A DNA stretch of 64,000 nucleotides from CAWIVH01 sp963839475 (GTDB lineage: Bacteria > Acidobacteriota > UBA6911): the NCBI GenBank assembly GCA_963839475.1, contig CAWIVH010000020.1:62001-126000 (forward strand). The letters are read 5' to 3'. Below, piece by piece: positions 8,073 through 17,541 of the stretch. A model generated the notes under the pieces. It saw only the letters and a program-made list of their open reading frames with translations. It had not been told where the DNA came from and did no database searches. Made by a program: the position numbers and the translations under genes. Numbering within the stretch: the stretch's first letter is position 1; each line of letters begins with the position of its first letter.

Positions 8073-11000
8073 TTGAAAATCAAAATCTTTTTCTGTCTTT
8101 GGACCCTGACGCTGCTGGCCGGCTCGGCTAGGGCAGAAACCGCCGGCAAAGTCATAAGTCTTCAAGGAAGGGCGGAAGTCAAAAAAACCGGAGCCGTGCC
8201 GTGGGTGCCCGCCATAAATCAGCAGGCTCTGGAAGGCGGCGATACCATCCGGACCCTCGCGCTGAGCCGGGCAGTTGTGCTACTGGCGGATGAAACCCAG
8301 ATGAAGCTGAATGCAAATACGACACTGGAGCTCCGCTCGGTTCGCCAAACCAGCACCCTTTTGACCCGGGTGGCGCAGTCCAATCTCGCCCAGGGCTCGC
8401 AAACCCTTCTCGGTCTGACCGGGGGACAGGCCTGGCTTCGCTCCAAGCTGAAGCCAGCCGATGTCAGGATCAACACCCCGGCCGTGACGGCAGCCATCCG
8501 AGGGACGGAGTTTGACATCAAAGTCGCCGCCGACGGCGAATCGGTCCTCACTATGCTCGACGGGGTCGTGGAATTCCGCAACGATCAGGGATCGATCACC
8601 GTTTCTTCAGGCGAGCAGGCAAGATGCCGCATTGGCCAGGCCCCCACCAAGAGTGTCATTCTGCGACCGCGTGATGCCGTGCAGTGGGTGCTTTATTATC
8701 CGGGAGCCATCAGCCCGGCCGACTACCCCTTCCTGAACCAGAATCCGGAGCAGCTCAAGGCGACCCTGGCAGCGGCCATTGCAGGCCGGACCGCAGCCCC
8801 GGGAGATGTCGACAATCTCCTCCGGCTCGCCCGCGCCCAGCACGACCTGGGGAATAAGAATGAAGCCGAGGAAACCCTCAAATCGCTGATCGCCGCTGAT
8901 CCACAAAATCTTGATGCCCTGACGGATCTGGCATGGATTTACCTCGAAAACCGCCGGACAAAAGAAGCGCTGGAAATGCTCCGGAGCATAGCCGCGAAAT
9001 CCGATCGTGCTGCAACGGCGCTGGCTATGGCCCAGTACCAGGCCGGAGATGCCGAGTCCTTCTTTAATACCATTCACTCCATCGATCCTGCAAAATCGAC
9101 ACAGGCAGCTACGCAAAGAGCCTTTTCGGAATTGCTCTATGGCAATGGCGAGGAGGCACAGAAAATTCTCCAGACTATCCCGGCCGGAGACCCGAACTAC
9201 TCATTGGGGCAGGGACTTTTGTCCAATGTGCTCCTGGCCCAAAATGAAAAATCTGAGGCCTTGAATGCCGCTCAGAGGGCTGTCCAGAGCAGACCGCAAT
9301 CGCCCAGTGCTTACCTGAATCTGAGTCTTTGCCAGCAGAGTTTCTTCCAGATAGGAGAAGCGCTGCAATCGGCCCGCAAGGCGCTCGAACTCGATCCCGG
9401 GTTCGTTACAGCCCAAGTGCAGGTGGCAAAGCTTCTGTTTTCTATGGGAGAAAGCGGACAAGCCGAGAAGGTTACCCGTGAGGGGCTGGCGCGCAACGGC
9501 GAGGAAGCGGCTTTGAATTCCCTGCTTGGTTTTGTTTTGCTCGCCCAGGCCAAAACGGACGAAGCCCGGATCTATTTTGACAAATCGATTGCCCAGGATG
9601 GAACCCGGGGTGAACCTCACCTGGGGCTGGGAATTGCATCCATGCGGAAAGGCCGGACGGCTGAGGCAACCCAGTCGATGTTGATCGCTTCAACCCTCGA
9701 ACCACAGCTTGCCATCTACCAGAGCTACCTTGGGAAGGCGTTTTACGACCTGCGCCGTTTTGACATGGCTTTCGAAGCGCTTGGCATCGCAACCTCGCTG
9801 GATCCTAAGGATCCCACGCCGCATCTTTACGCCGGGATCTTCCTTAACGATCTCAGCCGGCCAGGCAACGCGGTAAGAGAATTGACAAGGTCCATTGAGT
9901 TGAACAACAACCGTGCCGTCTATCGCAGCCGGTTCCTTCTCGACGAAGACCTGGCAACGAGGAATGTGAATTTGGCCACGGCCTACAATCGCCTCTATCT
10001 CTCCGAATGGGGTAATTATGAGGCGCTAAAATCGCAGCTCGCCGATCCGGTGAACAGCTCGACTCACATATTCCTCGGGCAAACATTCCTCAATCTCCGG
10101 GGCCGGACACAGGCGGCAGGAAGCGAGCTTCTGCTTGCCCGGCTCCTTCTGCCTGTCAACGCCAACTCTTTCAACTCGTTCAACGATTACACCACGCTCT
10201 TCGAAATGCCTCGCCTGGACTGGTCTCTCTCCGGGCAATTCGGCAGCTTCAACCAGGTCGGAGCGTCCATCGTCGCCAGTGGCGGATCGAGCCGCTTCGC
10301 CTACGGCGTACAGGGGACTTTCAATAAGACCGACGGCTATCGGCCGGAAAACGATGACCGCCAGAGCTTCGACGGGATTGCACAGTTCAAGTTTGCCGTG
10401 ACACCTCATAGCGATATGCTGGTGCTTTACAGCCACGGCCAGCAACGCGCCGGCGACATCGCACCGGGCACGATCGGTTATACGAACAATCCGGATTTGA
10501 GGACCTTCGACAGGAGGCACCGGGCAGAAATTGGCTACCATCTCCAGGTAAGGCCCGGATCCGATATGATTGCCTATTTTTCGGGGGAAAAATTCGAAAA
10601 TATTGCGGACGATCCGTATTTCTTCTACCGCCGCTTCGGCGAGTATTACCTGTTTGGACTCCGTTCAGAAACCCGAAGGCCCGATTTGAACCTGCAGCTT
10701 GCTCATTTGTATAAAATCGGACCGCTGATGTTCCGCTATGGCCTGGATTTTTTTGAAGGCAGGGTTCGCAATAGGCGCACGGAGCCGTGCTGTCTCCCCG
10801 TTTTTGACCAAAATATCGGGGAGACCATTGAAGCCCAGGATGTCAGATATAAGAGCGCTTACGTGCACACGGACTACACGATGCACCGCAAGTTTATTTT
10901 GACCGGGGCGATGCGCTATGACTGGGCCAACGATAACAGTTATCTCAATTCGCCGGAGGATCCTGTCCACTCGGTTTCGAAGTGGAATCCCCAAGCCGGC

Positions 11001-11675
11001 TTTTTTTACACGCCCTTCGATTCCACGACTCTCCGGTTCGCCTACATCCGATCCCTGCAGACCAACACGCGCGACCGGTTGCTGCCCACTAATATTCACG
11101 GATTCGTCATCGGTCAGAATGACCCTGTCCTGGCTCAGAACAGGAGCTACAATTTCGGGTGGGACCAGAGATTCGGCCGCAGTTCCTTTTTCCGCGGGAG
11201 CGCTTTCTACCGTGATCGCGACACACCTACCCTTAAGGCAACAGATGAGGGCTACGTCCCGGCCACAGTACTTAGCCATTTTCACGGGGCCGATCTGGTA
11301 TGGAACCAGATTCTGGGCGACAAGTGGAGCCTGGTGCCGGCCTATGCAATGAATCGAGCCGAAGATGTAAGCGGGATCCGGCATGAGCACTACACATCGG
11401 CGAAGCTCTTTTATATCTCACCCCGCCGTTACTGGGTAAGCCTGGGAGAAAATTGGATCCGGCAGACCGGGTATGCCGCTTCCTCGAGGGTTCACTCCAA
11501 TTTCGCCACCACGGATTTTAGTGCGGCCTACGAACTGCCGCGCAAGAGAGGCCTGATCTCATTCCAGATCATCAATATCTTCGATCACAGGTTCACGCTG
11601 CTGGTAGATCCTCTTGCGATTGACCCGCGTGTACCGCGCCGCCAGATCACCGGATCCATCCGTTTCAACTTATAG
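8073..11675 (+). CDS. FecR-TPR-outer membrane beta-barrel fusion protein
   Basis: A 1,200-residue exported protein. After a signal peptide (ending AGSARA), residues about 25-200 form a FecR-type domain (GKVISLQGRAEVKK, GDTIRTLALSRAVV, INTPAVTAAIRGTEFDI, ML-DGVVEFRN). Residues about 240-620 are tandem TPRs (NLDALTDLAWIYLENRR, SAYLNLSLCQQSFF, PHLGLGIASMRKGR). From about 715 to the end it is beta-barrel-like, with alternating aromatic strands, a TonB-receptor-like closing repeat (QIINIFDHRFTLLVD) and terminal SIRFNL. It starts with TTG, eleven bases after GGGGAAGGG. FecR domains normally act in signalling or polysaccharide-linked assemblies; the TPR section suggests protein scaffolding at the outer membrane. 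The CHASE2 cyclase follows 54 bases later on the same strand, so the pair may form one signalling unit. No TonB plug domain is evident. Confidence 0.85.
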   Translation: MKIKIFFCLWTLTLLAGSARAETAGKVISLQGRAEVKKTGAVPWVPAINQQALEGGDTIRTLALSRAVVLLADETQMKLNANTTLELRSVRQTSTLLTRVAQSNLAQGSQTLLGLTGGQAWLRSKLKPADVRINTPAVTAAIRGTEFDIKVAADGESVLTMLDGVVEFRNDQGSITVSSGEQARCRIGQAPTKSVILRPRDAVQWVLYYPGAISPADYPFLNQNPEQLKATLAAAIAGRTAAPGDVDNLLRLARAQHDLGNKNEAEETLKSLIAADPQNLDALTDLAWIYLENRRTKEALEMLRSIAAKSDRAATALAMAQYQAGDAESFFNTIHSIDPAKSTQAATQRAFSELLYGNGEEAQKILQTIPAGDPNYSLGQGLLSNVLLAQNEKSEALNAAQRAVQSRPQSPSAYLNLSLCQQSFFQIGEALQSARKALELDPGFVTAQVQVAKLLFSMGESGQAEKVTREGLARNGEEAALNSLLGFVLLAQAKTDEARIYFDKSIAQDGTRGEPHLGLGIASMRKGRTAEATQSMLIASTLEPQLAIYQSYLGKAFYDLRRFDMAFEALGIATSLDPKDPTPHLYAGIFLNDLSRPGNAVRELTRSIELNNNRAVYRSRFLLDEDLATRNVNLATAYNRLYLSEWGNYEALKSQLADPVNSSTHIFLGQTFLNLRGRTQAAGSELLLARLLLPVNANSFNSFNDYTTLFEMPRLDWSLSGQFGSFNQVGASIVASGGSSRFAYGVQGTFNKTDGYRPENDDRQSFDGIAQFKFAVTPHSDMLVLYSHGQQRAGDIAPGTIGYTNNPDLRTFDRRHRAEIGYHLQVRPGSDMIAYFSGEKFENIADDPYFFYRRFGEYYLFGLRSETRRPDLNLQLAHLYKIGPLMFRYGLDFFEGRVRNRRTEPCCLPVFDQNIGETIEAQDVRYKSAYVHTDYTMHRKFILTGAMRYDWANDNSYLNSPEDPVHSVSKWNPQAGFFYTPFDSTTLRFAYIRSLQTNTRDRLLPTNIHGFVIGQNDPVLAQNRSYNFGWDQRFGRSSFFRGSAFYRDRDTPTLKATDEGYVPATVLSHFHGADLVWNQILGDKWSLVPAYAMNRAEDVSGIRHEHYTSAKLFYISPRRYWVSLGENWIRQTGYAASSRVHSNFATTDFSAAYELPRKRGLISFQIINIFDHRFTLLVDPLAIDPRVPRRQITGSIRFNL

Positions 11676-11729
11676 TCACGGGGCAGGCAAACGACAGTTC
11701 TGAAGTTCGATCACGGGAAGGAGAGTCAC

Positions 11730-13781
11730 ATGGCAGAATCCGGCAAAGCGTCAAAAAGAGGACGGTACCTGGCTCCGATAATCATCTTCATCGGGGCGAT
11801 GCTCCTCGCGGTTCTGATGGAATTGATGCCATGGTTTGGACAGTTGGAATTTGCGACGTTCGACTGGGTCTTCTCGATACGCCAGAACCTGAAGCCGGAT
11901 CCCAGGCTGGCGGTTATTTCCATTGACGAAAGTTCACTGCAGGAGATCGGGCCGGCCCCGTGGCCCCGCAACGCCCACGCCTTTCTCATCCAAAAACTGC
12001 AGGAAGCCGGTGCAAAGATGGTGGTATTCGACGTTCTTTTCGACGCCGCACGAACGCCGGAGGAAGATCAGGCCATGGCCGAAGCCATTGCCAACTTTAC
12101 CAAAGCAGGAGGAAAGGTGATCCTGGGAAAAGATGTGTCCGATACTGCGGACCCCCAGTTCTCACTTCAGCAGGTCATCGAACCGCTGCCTGCGTTTGTA
12201 GAGGCGGGAGCCAGGGGGGCCTTCGTAACGACGCCGCGCGATCCCGATTATAAAATCCGGCGGGCCTATTGGACGGTCAAGGGAGATACAACCCTGGCGA
12301 CGGAAGCCTATTTTCAGCTCACAGGCGAAAAACCCCGCATCGAAGGTCCAAAGGTATTTTTGGGTAATTCCAGGGTGCCCGGTGATCCCCCGGAGGAACA
12401 GCCATCTTTTCTGATCAACTATACCGGCCCGACTGGGACCATTCCCAAACGGTCCTTTTACCAGGCCCTCGAAGGAACTCTTCCCCCAGGATTTCTCAAG
12501 GACAGGATCGTATTCGTGGGAGCGGACCTCGCAGCCGACAACCGTTCGGGCCGGATGGTAACAGACCGCTTCCCCACGCCGGTTGACACCGAGGGGATCC
12601 TGATGCCGGGAGTCGAGATCCATGCCAATGTGCTGAACACTTTGATCACTGGATCCTTCATCCGACCCGGTTCCACGACCGTGGTCTGGTGTCTCCTGCT
12701 GATGTTCGCCGGGCTTGCTACGCTTTATTGCCTCGCGCTCAAACCGGTTCCCGCCGGTCTTGCGACCCTGGGCACGATGCTCATCGCGAGCGCTGGAGTC
12801 TATTACCTTTTTGCCACCCACAATTATTGGCTGCCGTCGGTTCGCCCTACCGTGCTTATCATCCTGATCTATTCGGGGAACACCATTCTACAGTACCGAT
12901 CCGCGCTCAAGGAACGGGCTCAGATATCGAAGGCGTTCAAACACTATGTCTCGGCTGAAGTGCTGGGCGAATTGATGAAGAATCCCGAAAACCTCGGACT
13001 TGGCGGCCGGGAGGTTGAAGCTACCGTGCTGTTCACCGATATTGCCGGGTTTTCCAAGATCTCGGAAAAAATCACCCCGCAGGAATTGACCCAGATGCTG
13101 AATCAGTATTTTGAGCTGCTGGCAGGGGTCGTCATGAAAGAAGGGGGGATGGTCAACAAATTCATCGGTGACGCCGTCATGGCTATCTGGGGAGTACCGC
13201 TGGATAATCCCAAACATGCCATCCAGGCTTGCCAGGCCTCCCTCGAAATGAACCGAGCCATGCTTTCACTCGACCCGATCAAAGTTCGAATTGGCCTGAA
13301 CACGGGGAAAATGATCGCGGGAAATCTGGGATCCAAGGAAAGATTCGAATATACCGTGATCGGAGATGCGGTGAACCTGGCATCCCGTCTGGAAGGGGTC
13401 AACAAGCCCTACCACACCGACATCATGATTTCCGAGATGACGGAAGAAAAAGTGCGGGGACACTTCCTGTTGCGGGAAGTGGACAGCATCCGCGTCGTGG
13501 GCAAGCTCAAACCGGTTCGCATCTACCAATTGCTGGACCGGGCTGATAACAAGGAAGCCGTGGAATTCCAGCGTTGGTCCGAAATGATCGAATCCTACAA
13601 TCCGGCGCTGGAGGCCTACCACCATCGGCAGTGGGAGAATGCCCATGAGCTCTTCTCCCGGCACCAGATCTACTTCCCCGAAGATCCTGTGGGGAAAATC
13701 TATGTCGAACGGTGCAAAGAATTCCTTGCCTCCCCGCCCGCCGACGACTGGGACGGGGTCCATCAGATGGAAACGAAATAA
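11730..13781 (+). CDS. CHASE2-domain adenylate/guanylate cyclase
   Basis: A 683-residue transmembrane cyclase. An N-terminal membrane segment (about 15-35) is followed by an extracytoplasmic CHASE2 sensor (about 40-320, with VISIDESSLQEIGPAPWPR and VVFDVLFD), then three membrane helices (about 312-385) and a class III cyclase domain (about 425-610). Both metal-binding aspartates are present (Asp437 in LFTDIAGFS, Asp481 in FIGDAVMAIWG), as are Lys477 and Asp546, the residues expected for ATP rather than GTP, and the transition-state Asn549 and Arg553 (GDAVNLASRLE). It should therefore be an active adenylate cyclase. A TPR-like tail closes the protein. GGAAGGAGAG precedes the ATG. FecR-type plus CHASE2-cyclase pairs are a recurring arrangement in my experience of Deltaproteobacteria and Acidobacteria. 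Confidence 0.94.
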   Translation: MAESGKASKRGRYLAPIIIFIGAMLLAVLMELMPWFGQLEFATFDWVFSIRQNLKPDPRLAVISIDESSLQEIGPAPWPRNAHAFLIQKLQEAGAKMVVFDVLFDAARTPEEDQAMAEAIANFTKAGGKVILGKDVSDTADPQFSLQQVIEPLPAFVEAGARGAFVTTPRDPDYKIRRAYWTVKGDTTLATEAYFQLTGEKPRIEGPKVFLGNSRVPGDPPEEQPSFLINYTGPTGTIPKRSFYQALEGTLPPGFLKDRIVFVGADLAADNRSGRMVTDRFPTPVDTEGILMPGVEIHANVLNTLITGSFIRPGSTTVVWCLLLMFAGLATLYCLALKPVPAGLATLGTMLIASAGVYYLFATHNYWLPSVRPTVLIILIYSGNTILQYRSALKERAQISKAFKHYVSAEVLGELMKNPENLGLGGREVEATVLFTDIAGFSKISEKITPQELTQMLNQYFELLAGVVMKEGGMVNKFIGDAVMAIWGVPLDNPKHAIQACQASLEMNRAMLSLDPIKVRIGLNTGKMIAGNLGSKERFEYTVIGDAVNLASRLEGVNKPYHTDIMISEMTEEKVRGHFLLREVDSIRVVGKLKPVRIYQLLDRADNKEAVEFQRWSEMIESYNPALEAYHHRQWENAHELFSRHQIYFPEDPVGKIYVERCKEFLASPPADDWDGVHQMETK

Positions 13782-13784
13782 ATC

Positions 13785-13848
13785 GAACCACAAGGGCCTC
13801 TAAGACCTCCAAGGGGGCTATTAATTTTCTTTGAGGACTTCGCGGTTC
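13785..13848. repeat. Inverted GAACCRCRARG repeat between convergent genes
   Basis: The stretch starts GAACCACAAGGGCCTCTAAGA and ends with the reverse complement of a close variant, GAACCGCGAAGTCCTCAAAGA (16 of 21 positions equal). It lies between two convergent genes and may work as a two-way terminator. Related single copies occur at 32411-32443 (minus) and 57171-57198 (plus). Confidence 0.55.
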
Positions 13849-13858
13849 AAAACAGAGG

Positions 13859-14161
13859 CTATTCTTTTTCGACGCCGTCTCCGGTGATGGATTCACCGGT
13901 CGTACGGACCTCCTCCATCCATTGAGATCCTCGTTCGAGCCATACAGTCGCCATAGCTTTGGCTTTGTCCGGCAGACTGTCTCCGGAATCGTCCGGTAAA
14001 GTGACAAGCGCCTTGGCTTCGTCCACCATGCGCACAAGGGTGTCCTGCGGGTGCTTCATCAGTTCCAGCCCTTTGATAGAAGCTCCCACCGAAAGAGTAA
14101 AAGCGTCCTGGAACATTTGGGGAATGAATTTGCGGTCGAATTCGTCAGTCATGGCGGACAT
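13859..14161 (-). CDS. Small acidic protein, unknown
   Basis: About 97-100 residues, beginning MSAMTDEFDRKF or three codons later at MTDEF. It is predicted largely helical and acidic (DDSGDSLPDKAKAM, TTGESITGDGVEKE) with no signal peptide or membrane segment, hence probably cytoplasmic. The frame is open much further upstream, but that part overlaps the nitrilase gene in another frame and has no homologous look, so the short start is preferred. No good ribosome site is visible for either Met. It follows the nitrilase gene by 62 bases and may be its operon partner. I do not recognise a family. Confidence 0.55.
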   Translation of the reverse strand: MSAMTDEFDRKFIPQMFQDAFTLSVGASIKGLELMKHPQDTLVRMVDEAKALVTLPDDSGDSLPDKAKAMATVWLERGSQWMEEVRTTGESITGDGVEKE

Positions 14162-14223
14162 TATAGGCGCCGGCGGCAAATGATTCAAATCCCGAGTTGC
14201 CGAAGTTTCGGTCGTTTCGGCGC

Positions 14224-15240
14224 TTATATTGGAATTTTCGACTTGGCGATTTCTGTGAGCCGCCGGTTTTCCGCGATGCTGTGGGGGCGCCGTTCCGCCC
14301 GCGGATACACGGGATGCGCATAGGCGCCATACAGTTCTGTTCTGAGATGGCTGCACATGCTGTGGCCGCTTCGCCGCTCCCGTTCTGCCCTGAGTGCCGC
14401 GATATCGATCGGAGCTACGACAATCCTTTCTCCCGGCCCTGATTCCGCCTGAGCCAGGATGCGCCCGTCGTAGTCGACAATCATGCTTCCGCCCGGCCAG
14501 CTGAATGGCGGATAGTGGGCCAGGGACGCCCCCTGGTTGGCTGCCACAACAAAAGATGTGTTCTCGATCGCCCGGCAGCGATTGACCACCGTCCACCAAT
14601 CCATGGGTGACGCGGCACCCCAGGGATCCATGTAGGCCGACACCCGGACCAGAACTTCAGCGCCCTTCAATGCAAGCTGCCGGATCGCCTCGGGAAACAG
14701 CCAGTCGTAACAAATGGCCGCTCCCAGTTTTCCCAATTCCGTATCGACGACCGGGAAGGGATCCTCGCGATAATCCCGGAAATCGTGGGGACTGGCGTGG
14801 ACTTCCCACGGGATCCACGGATGAGTTTTTCGATATTTCAGCAGTATGCCGTCCGGACCGATCAGGCAGGTCGTATTGAAAACGGCGCCAGGGTAGGCCT
14901 GGTCCTTTTCAAGAAAAGTCCCTGTCTGGATGTATATGCCGTGATGCCTGGCCCGCAGGTGGTAGCGATGGGTGTGTTCGTTGGGAATTTCGACAGCGAG
15001 CCGGTCCAGCAGTTCCGGCACGCCGTCGTATACCGGCGGCGTATGGGCAAACTCAGGAAATACGACCAGACGGACGGGAAAAAAGGGCTCGTAGCCGAGT
15101 ACTGCGGAGTCTATCATCGCCAGCATCCGATCGACACGAGAGGTGATTTCATCGCGTCCGGATGGGCTTGGGAAATCGGTCTGACAACAGGCGGCGTAGT
15201 AACGTTCGGGTGTGTTCATAGCGGTGAGATTATATTCCAT
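14224..15240 (-). CDS. Carbon-nitrogen hydrolase (nitrilase superfamily)
   Basis: A 338-residue cytoplasmic amidase or nitrilase-like enzyme. The catalytic triad is visible: Glu63 in VVFPEFAHTPP, Lys138 in KYRKTHPWIPWE and Cys177 in GAAICYDWLFPEA. The second half has the superfamily signatures WWTVVNRCRAIENTSFVVAANQG and SMIVDYDGRILAQA. The insertion-rich region around residues 75-115 is longer than in small omega-amidases, suggesting a distinct branch. The start at MEYNLTAM follows AGGA by eight bases; a Met seven codons later lacks such a site. It is divergent from fabZ, with only 52 bases between the starts. Substrate unknown. Confidence 0.9.
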   Translation of the reverse strand: MEYNLTAMNTPERYYAACCQTDFPSPSGRDEITSRVDRMLAMIDSAVLGYEPFFPVRLVVFPEFAHTPPVYDGVPELLDRLAVEIPNEHTHRYHLRARHHGIYIQTGTFLEKDQAYPGAVFNTTCLIGPDGILLKYRKTHPWIPWEVHASPHDFRDYREDPFPVVDTELGKLGAAICYDWLFPEAIRQLALKGAEVLVRVSAYMDPWGAASPMDWWTVVNRCRAIENTSFVVAANQGASLAHYPPFSWPGGSMIVDYDGRILAQAESGPGERIVVAPIDIAALRAERERRSGHSMCSHLRTELYGAYAHPVYPRAERRPHSIAENRRLTEIAKSKIPI

Positions 15241-15292
15241 GTCTGAATCCTGAATTGGAATATATACTGGAATCCTTTTGGGGGATAACATC

Positions 15293-15754
15293 GTGGAAGT
15301 CAGATACGAAGAGATCAGGCAGCTGCTGCCGCAAAAATTCCCGTTCATCATGGTGGACCGGGTCGTTGATCTGGTAAAAGGAAAAAGTGCCGTGGGCATC
15401 AAGAACATTTCGGCCAACGAGATCCATTTCCTGGGCCATTTTCCGACCATGGCGGTCTTTCCCGGCGCTCTTATTCTGGAAGGGATGGCTCAAACTGCAA
15501 TCCTGCTTTTCCGCAAAAGCTACGAAGGAGATCCGAGCAGCATGGATGATCCCAACATGCTGTTTTTCTTCGGCGCAGCCAACGCTCGCTTTCTAAAGAC
15601 CGTCGTGCCCGGCGATCAATTGCGAATGGCAATCGAAATCACCAAAGCCTATTCGACGGGCGGCATGGTCAAGGGCGTCGCTACGGTGGATGGCCAGATC
15701 GTGGCCAAGGGAGAAATGACCTTTGGCATGAAGCACAAGACCGAGATGGTCTGA
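15293..15754 (+). CDS. fabZ: 3-hydroxyacyl-ACP dehydratase FabZ
   Basis: Dehydrates (3R)-hydroxyacyl-ACP in type II fatty acid synthesis. The 153-residue hot-dog protein carries the catalytic His49 in FLGHFP and Glu63 in LILEGMAQ, together with LLPQKFPFIMVDRV at the N-terminus. A GTG start eight bases after GGGGG is preferred over a TTG 15 bases upstream that overlaps this site. It stands alone here with its own terminator, so it need not belong to the ketosynthase cluster at 50 kb. Its length is slightly above the 140-150 of typical FabZ. Confidence 0.92.
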   Translation: MEVRYEEIRQLLPQKFPFIMVDRVVDLVKGKSAVGIKNISANEIHFLGHFPTMAVFPGALILEGMAQTAILLFRKSYEGDPSSMDDPNMLFFFGAANARFLKTVVPGDQLRMAIEITKAYSTGGMVKGVATVDGQIVAKGEMTFGMKHKTEMV

Positions 15755-15766
15755 GCCGGAAATGGA

Positions 15767-15805
15767 AAAGGGCGCCGGGGAAGAATAATCCCACAGGCGC
15801 CCTTT
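15767..15805. terminator. Hairpin terminator after fabZ
   Basis: AAAGGGCGCC and GGCGCCCTTT form a perfect ten-base-pair stem with a 19-base loop, sitting between fabZ and the convergent UnbV operon. The flanking A and T runs are short, so efficiency is uncertain, but the symmetry would let it act in both directions. Confidence 0.7.
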
Positions 15806-15831
15806 GGGCATTTCATCGTGCCAGTGTCGTG

Positions 15832-17541
15832 CTATTTGACGATCCCTTTTCCTTCCTGAATCCGCGTGATTTTATTCACGGGCACGGCAACCGTTTCGAC
15901 CTTGCCGCTGGGCCAGCGGATTTCTACCGGGTCGATCTTCTCAGCCGCTCCCAATCCAAAATGCAGGCGGGTTGTGCTCTGGCTCGAGTAGCCGTTCCCG
16001 CCATTCACTTCCCTCATGAGATGGATGCTGCCGGCCTTTATCTTGACGCGCGAGCCAATGGCATCGCGATTCGATTTGGCGCCGACCAGCTTCAGTTCGA
16101 CCCAGTTGCCCGGCTTTTCCATTACGTTGTGGTAGAAAAGCCCGGGTTGATCGCCATTGCTCTGATAAAAGTCGAGTTTGCCGTCATCATCGAAATCTCC
16201 CATGCCGATGCCGCGGCCATCCATGTCGTTGTCCACCCCGGCTTCGCCCGCTATTTCCTTGAACGTCTGATCGCCCATGTTGCGGAAGAACTTCTTTTTC
16301 TGGTAACCGCTCCAGGTCATTCCCCCGATGCTGGGCCAGACGTTCACGTCGGTGAAATTAACGTTGGGAGTGGTGATCAAGTTGACCAGAACCGGTATGT
16401 AGTTGTCCTTGCCGGCTGAGCGCAAGCCATTGACGACGAAGAGGTCCTGCCAGCCGTCGTTGTCGAAGTCACCGAACTTCGCTGCCCATCCCCAAAGTGT
16501 GATGCAGGTGCCGGTTTCCTTCGACAGGTCCGTGAAAGTGCCGTCCCCGTTGTTATGCCAAAGCATGGCGCACTCTTTCATATATTCGTCGTAGATGTTG
16601 GTAACGTAGATGTCCATCCAGCCGTCATTGTCGTAGTCGGCAACATCCACATTCATCCCTTTTTTGGTGTCGTAGCCGATCGCCTTTTCGGTGACCTCAC
16701 GAAAAGTCCCGTCTCCGTTGTTAAAGTAGAGCCGGTCGGTCCCATAATCACAGGCGAGGTAAATATCCTGCAGCCCATCGTTATTGAAATCCCCGTGGCC
16801 GATATCGAGAGTCCAGCCTGTGTGCTGGGTGAATCCGGCCTTGTCGGTCGTTTCAATAAAGTGTCCCTTGCCGTCCCCTTTCCACAGAGTAACGCCGCCG
16901 CCGTTGATGGCGTTGTCCAGATCGTTGGGGAGAACGTTGGGGGTTTTGTACTCGAGCAGGTTCGTAGGCTTGAAATAGTTGCCGAACATCAGATCAAGGC
17001 TGCCGTCGTTGTCATAGTCGAAGGCGACGGCGGCGATCGTGTTGCCGAATTTGTTCAGGCCGGATCCGTCGCTGACGTCCTTGAAGGTGCCGTTGTGCTC
17101 GTTGTGGTAGAGTATCGGGATTCCGAATCGGGCTACCAGCAGGTCCACCCATCCGTCATTATCATAGTCGAACCAGAGGGCATCGGCGCAGATGGACGTG
17201 GGATCGTTCCCTTTGGCCACGCCCGCCTTCTCGGTCACTTCCGTAAAGGTGAGGTCGCCGTTGTTGTGGAAGAGATGGTTCGGTTTCCCATTGTCTGAAT
17301 CGGTCAGGAAGATATCATCGAAACCATCGTTGTCGTAGTCCCCGACCGCCGCTGCAGATCCTCCGGAGGTGAACATGCGTAGCGTGTCGGCCGCCTTTCC
17401 GCTGAAAACGCGGGTGTGGTGTGTAAACCGGATTTTGGCTTTTTCCCCAATCTCCTGAAAGCGGATGCCGGAACCAGTTCCGGCGGCGCCAAGGAAGAGA
17501 GGAAGCAATAGCAGAGCGAGCGTAATTTTTGCAGTGCGCAT
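15832..17541 (-). CDS. CRTAC1-type FG-GAP/UnbV protein (last gene of leftward operon)
   Basis: A 569-residue exported protein: signal peptide (ALLLLPLFLGAAG), a seven-bladed-propeller-like run of FG-GAP/VCBS repeats between about residues 60 and 470 and a C-terminal ASPIC/UnbV domain (KSNRDAIGSRVKI, NGGNGYSSQS, LHFGLG, IRWPSGKVE). The repeats carry calcium-loop motifs of the type DYDNDGFDD, DYDNDGWVD, DFNNDGLQD and DYDNDGWMD, so it probably binds several calcium ions. Members of this family are secreted or surface proteins of unknown role. Its ATG shares one base with the stop of the TPR gene before it, which implies translational coupling within the four-gene operon. It is closest in layout to the UnbV gene two places upstream. 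Confidence 0.9.
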   Translation of the reverse strand: MRTAKITLALLLLPLFLGAAGTGSGIRFQEIGEKAKIRFTHHTRVFSGKAADTLRMFTSGGSAAAVGDYDNDGFDDIFLTDSDNGKPNHLFHNNGDLTFTEVTEKAGVAKGNDPTSICADALWFDYDNDGWVDLLVARFGIPILYHNEHNGTFKDVSDGSGLNKFGNTIAAVAFDYDNDGSLDLMFGNYFKPTNLLEYKTPNVLPNDLDNAINGGGVTLWKGDGKGHFIETTDKAGFTQHTGWTLDIGHGDFNNDGLQDIYLACDYGTDRLYFNNGDGTFREVTEKAIGYDTKKGMNVDVADYDNDGWMDIYVTNIYDEYMKECAMLWHNNGDGTFTDLSKETGTCITLWGWAAKFGDFDNDGWQDLFVVNGLRSAGKDNYIPVLVNLITTPNVNFTDVNVWPSIGGMTWSGYQKKKFFRNMGDQTFKEIAGEAGVDNDMDGRGIGMGDFDDDGKLDFYQSNGDQPGLFYHNVMEKPGNWVELKLVGAKSNRDAIGSRVKIKAGSIHLMREVNGGNGYSSQSTTRLHFGLGAAEKIDPVEIRWPSGKVETVAVPVNKITRIQEGKGIVK

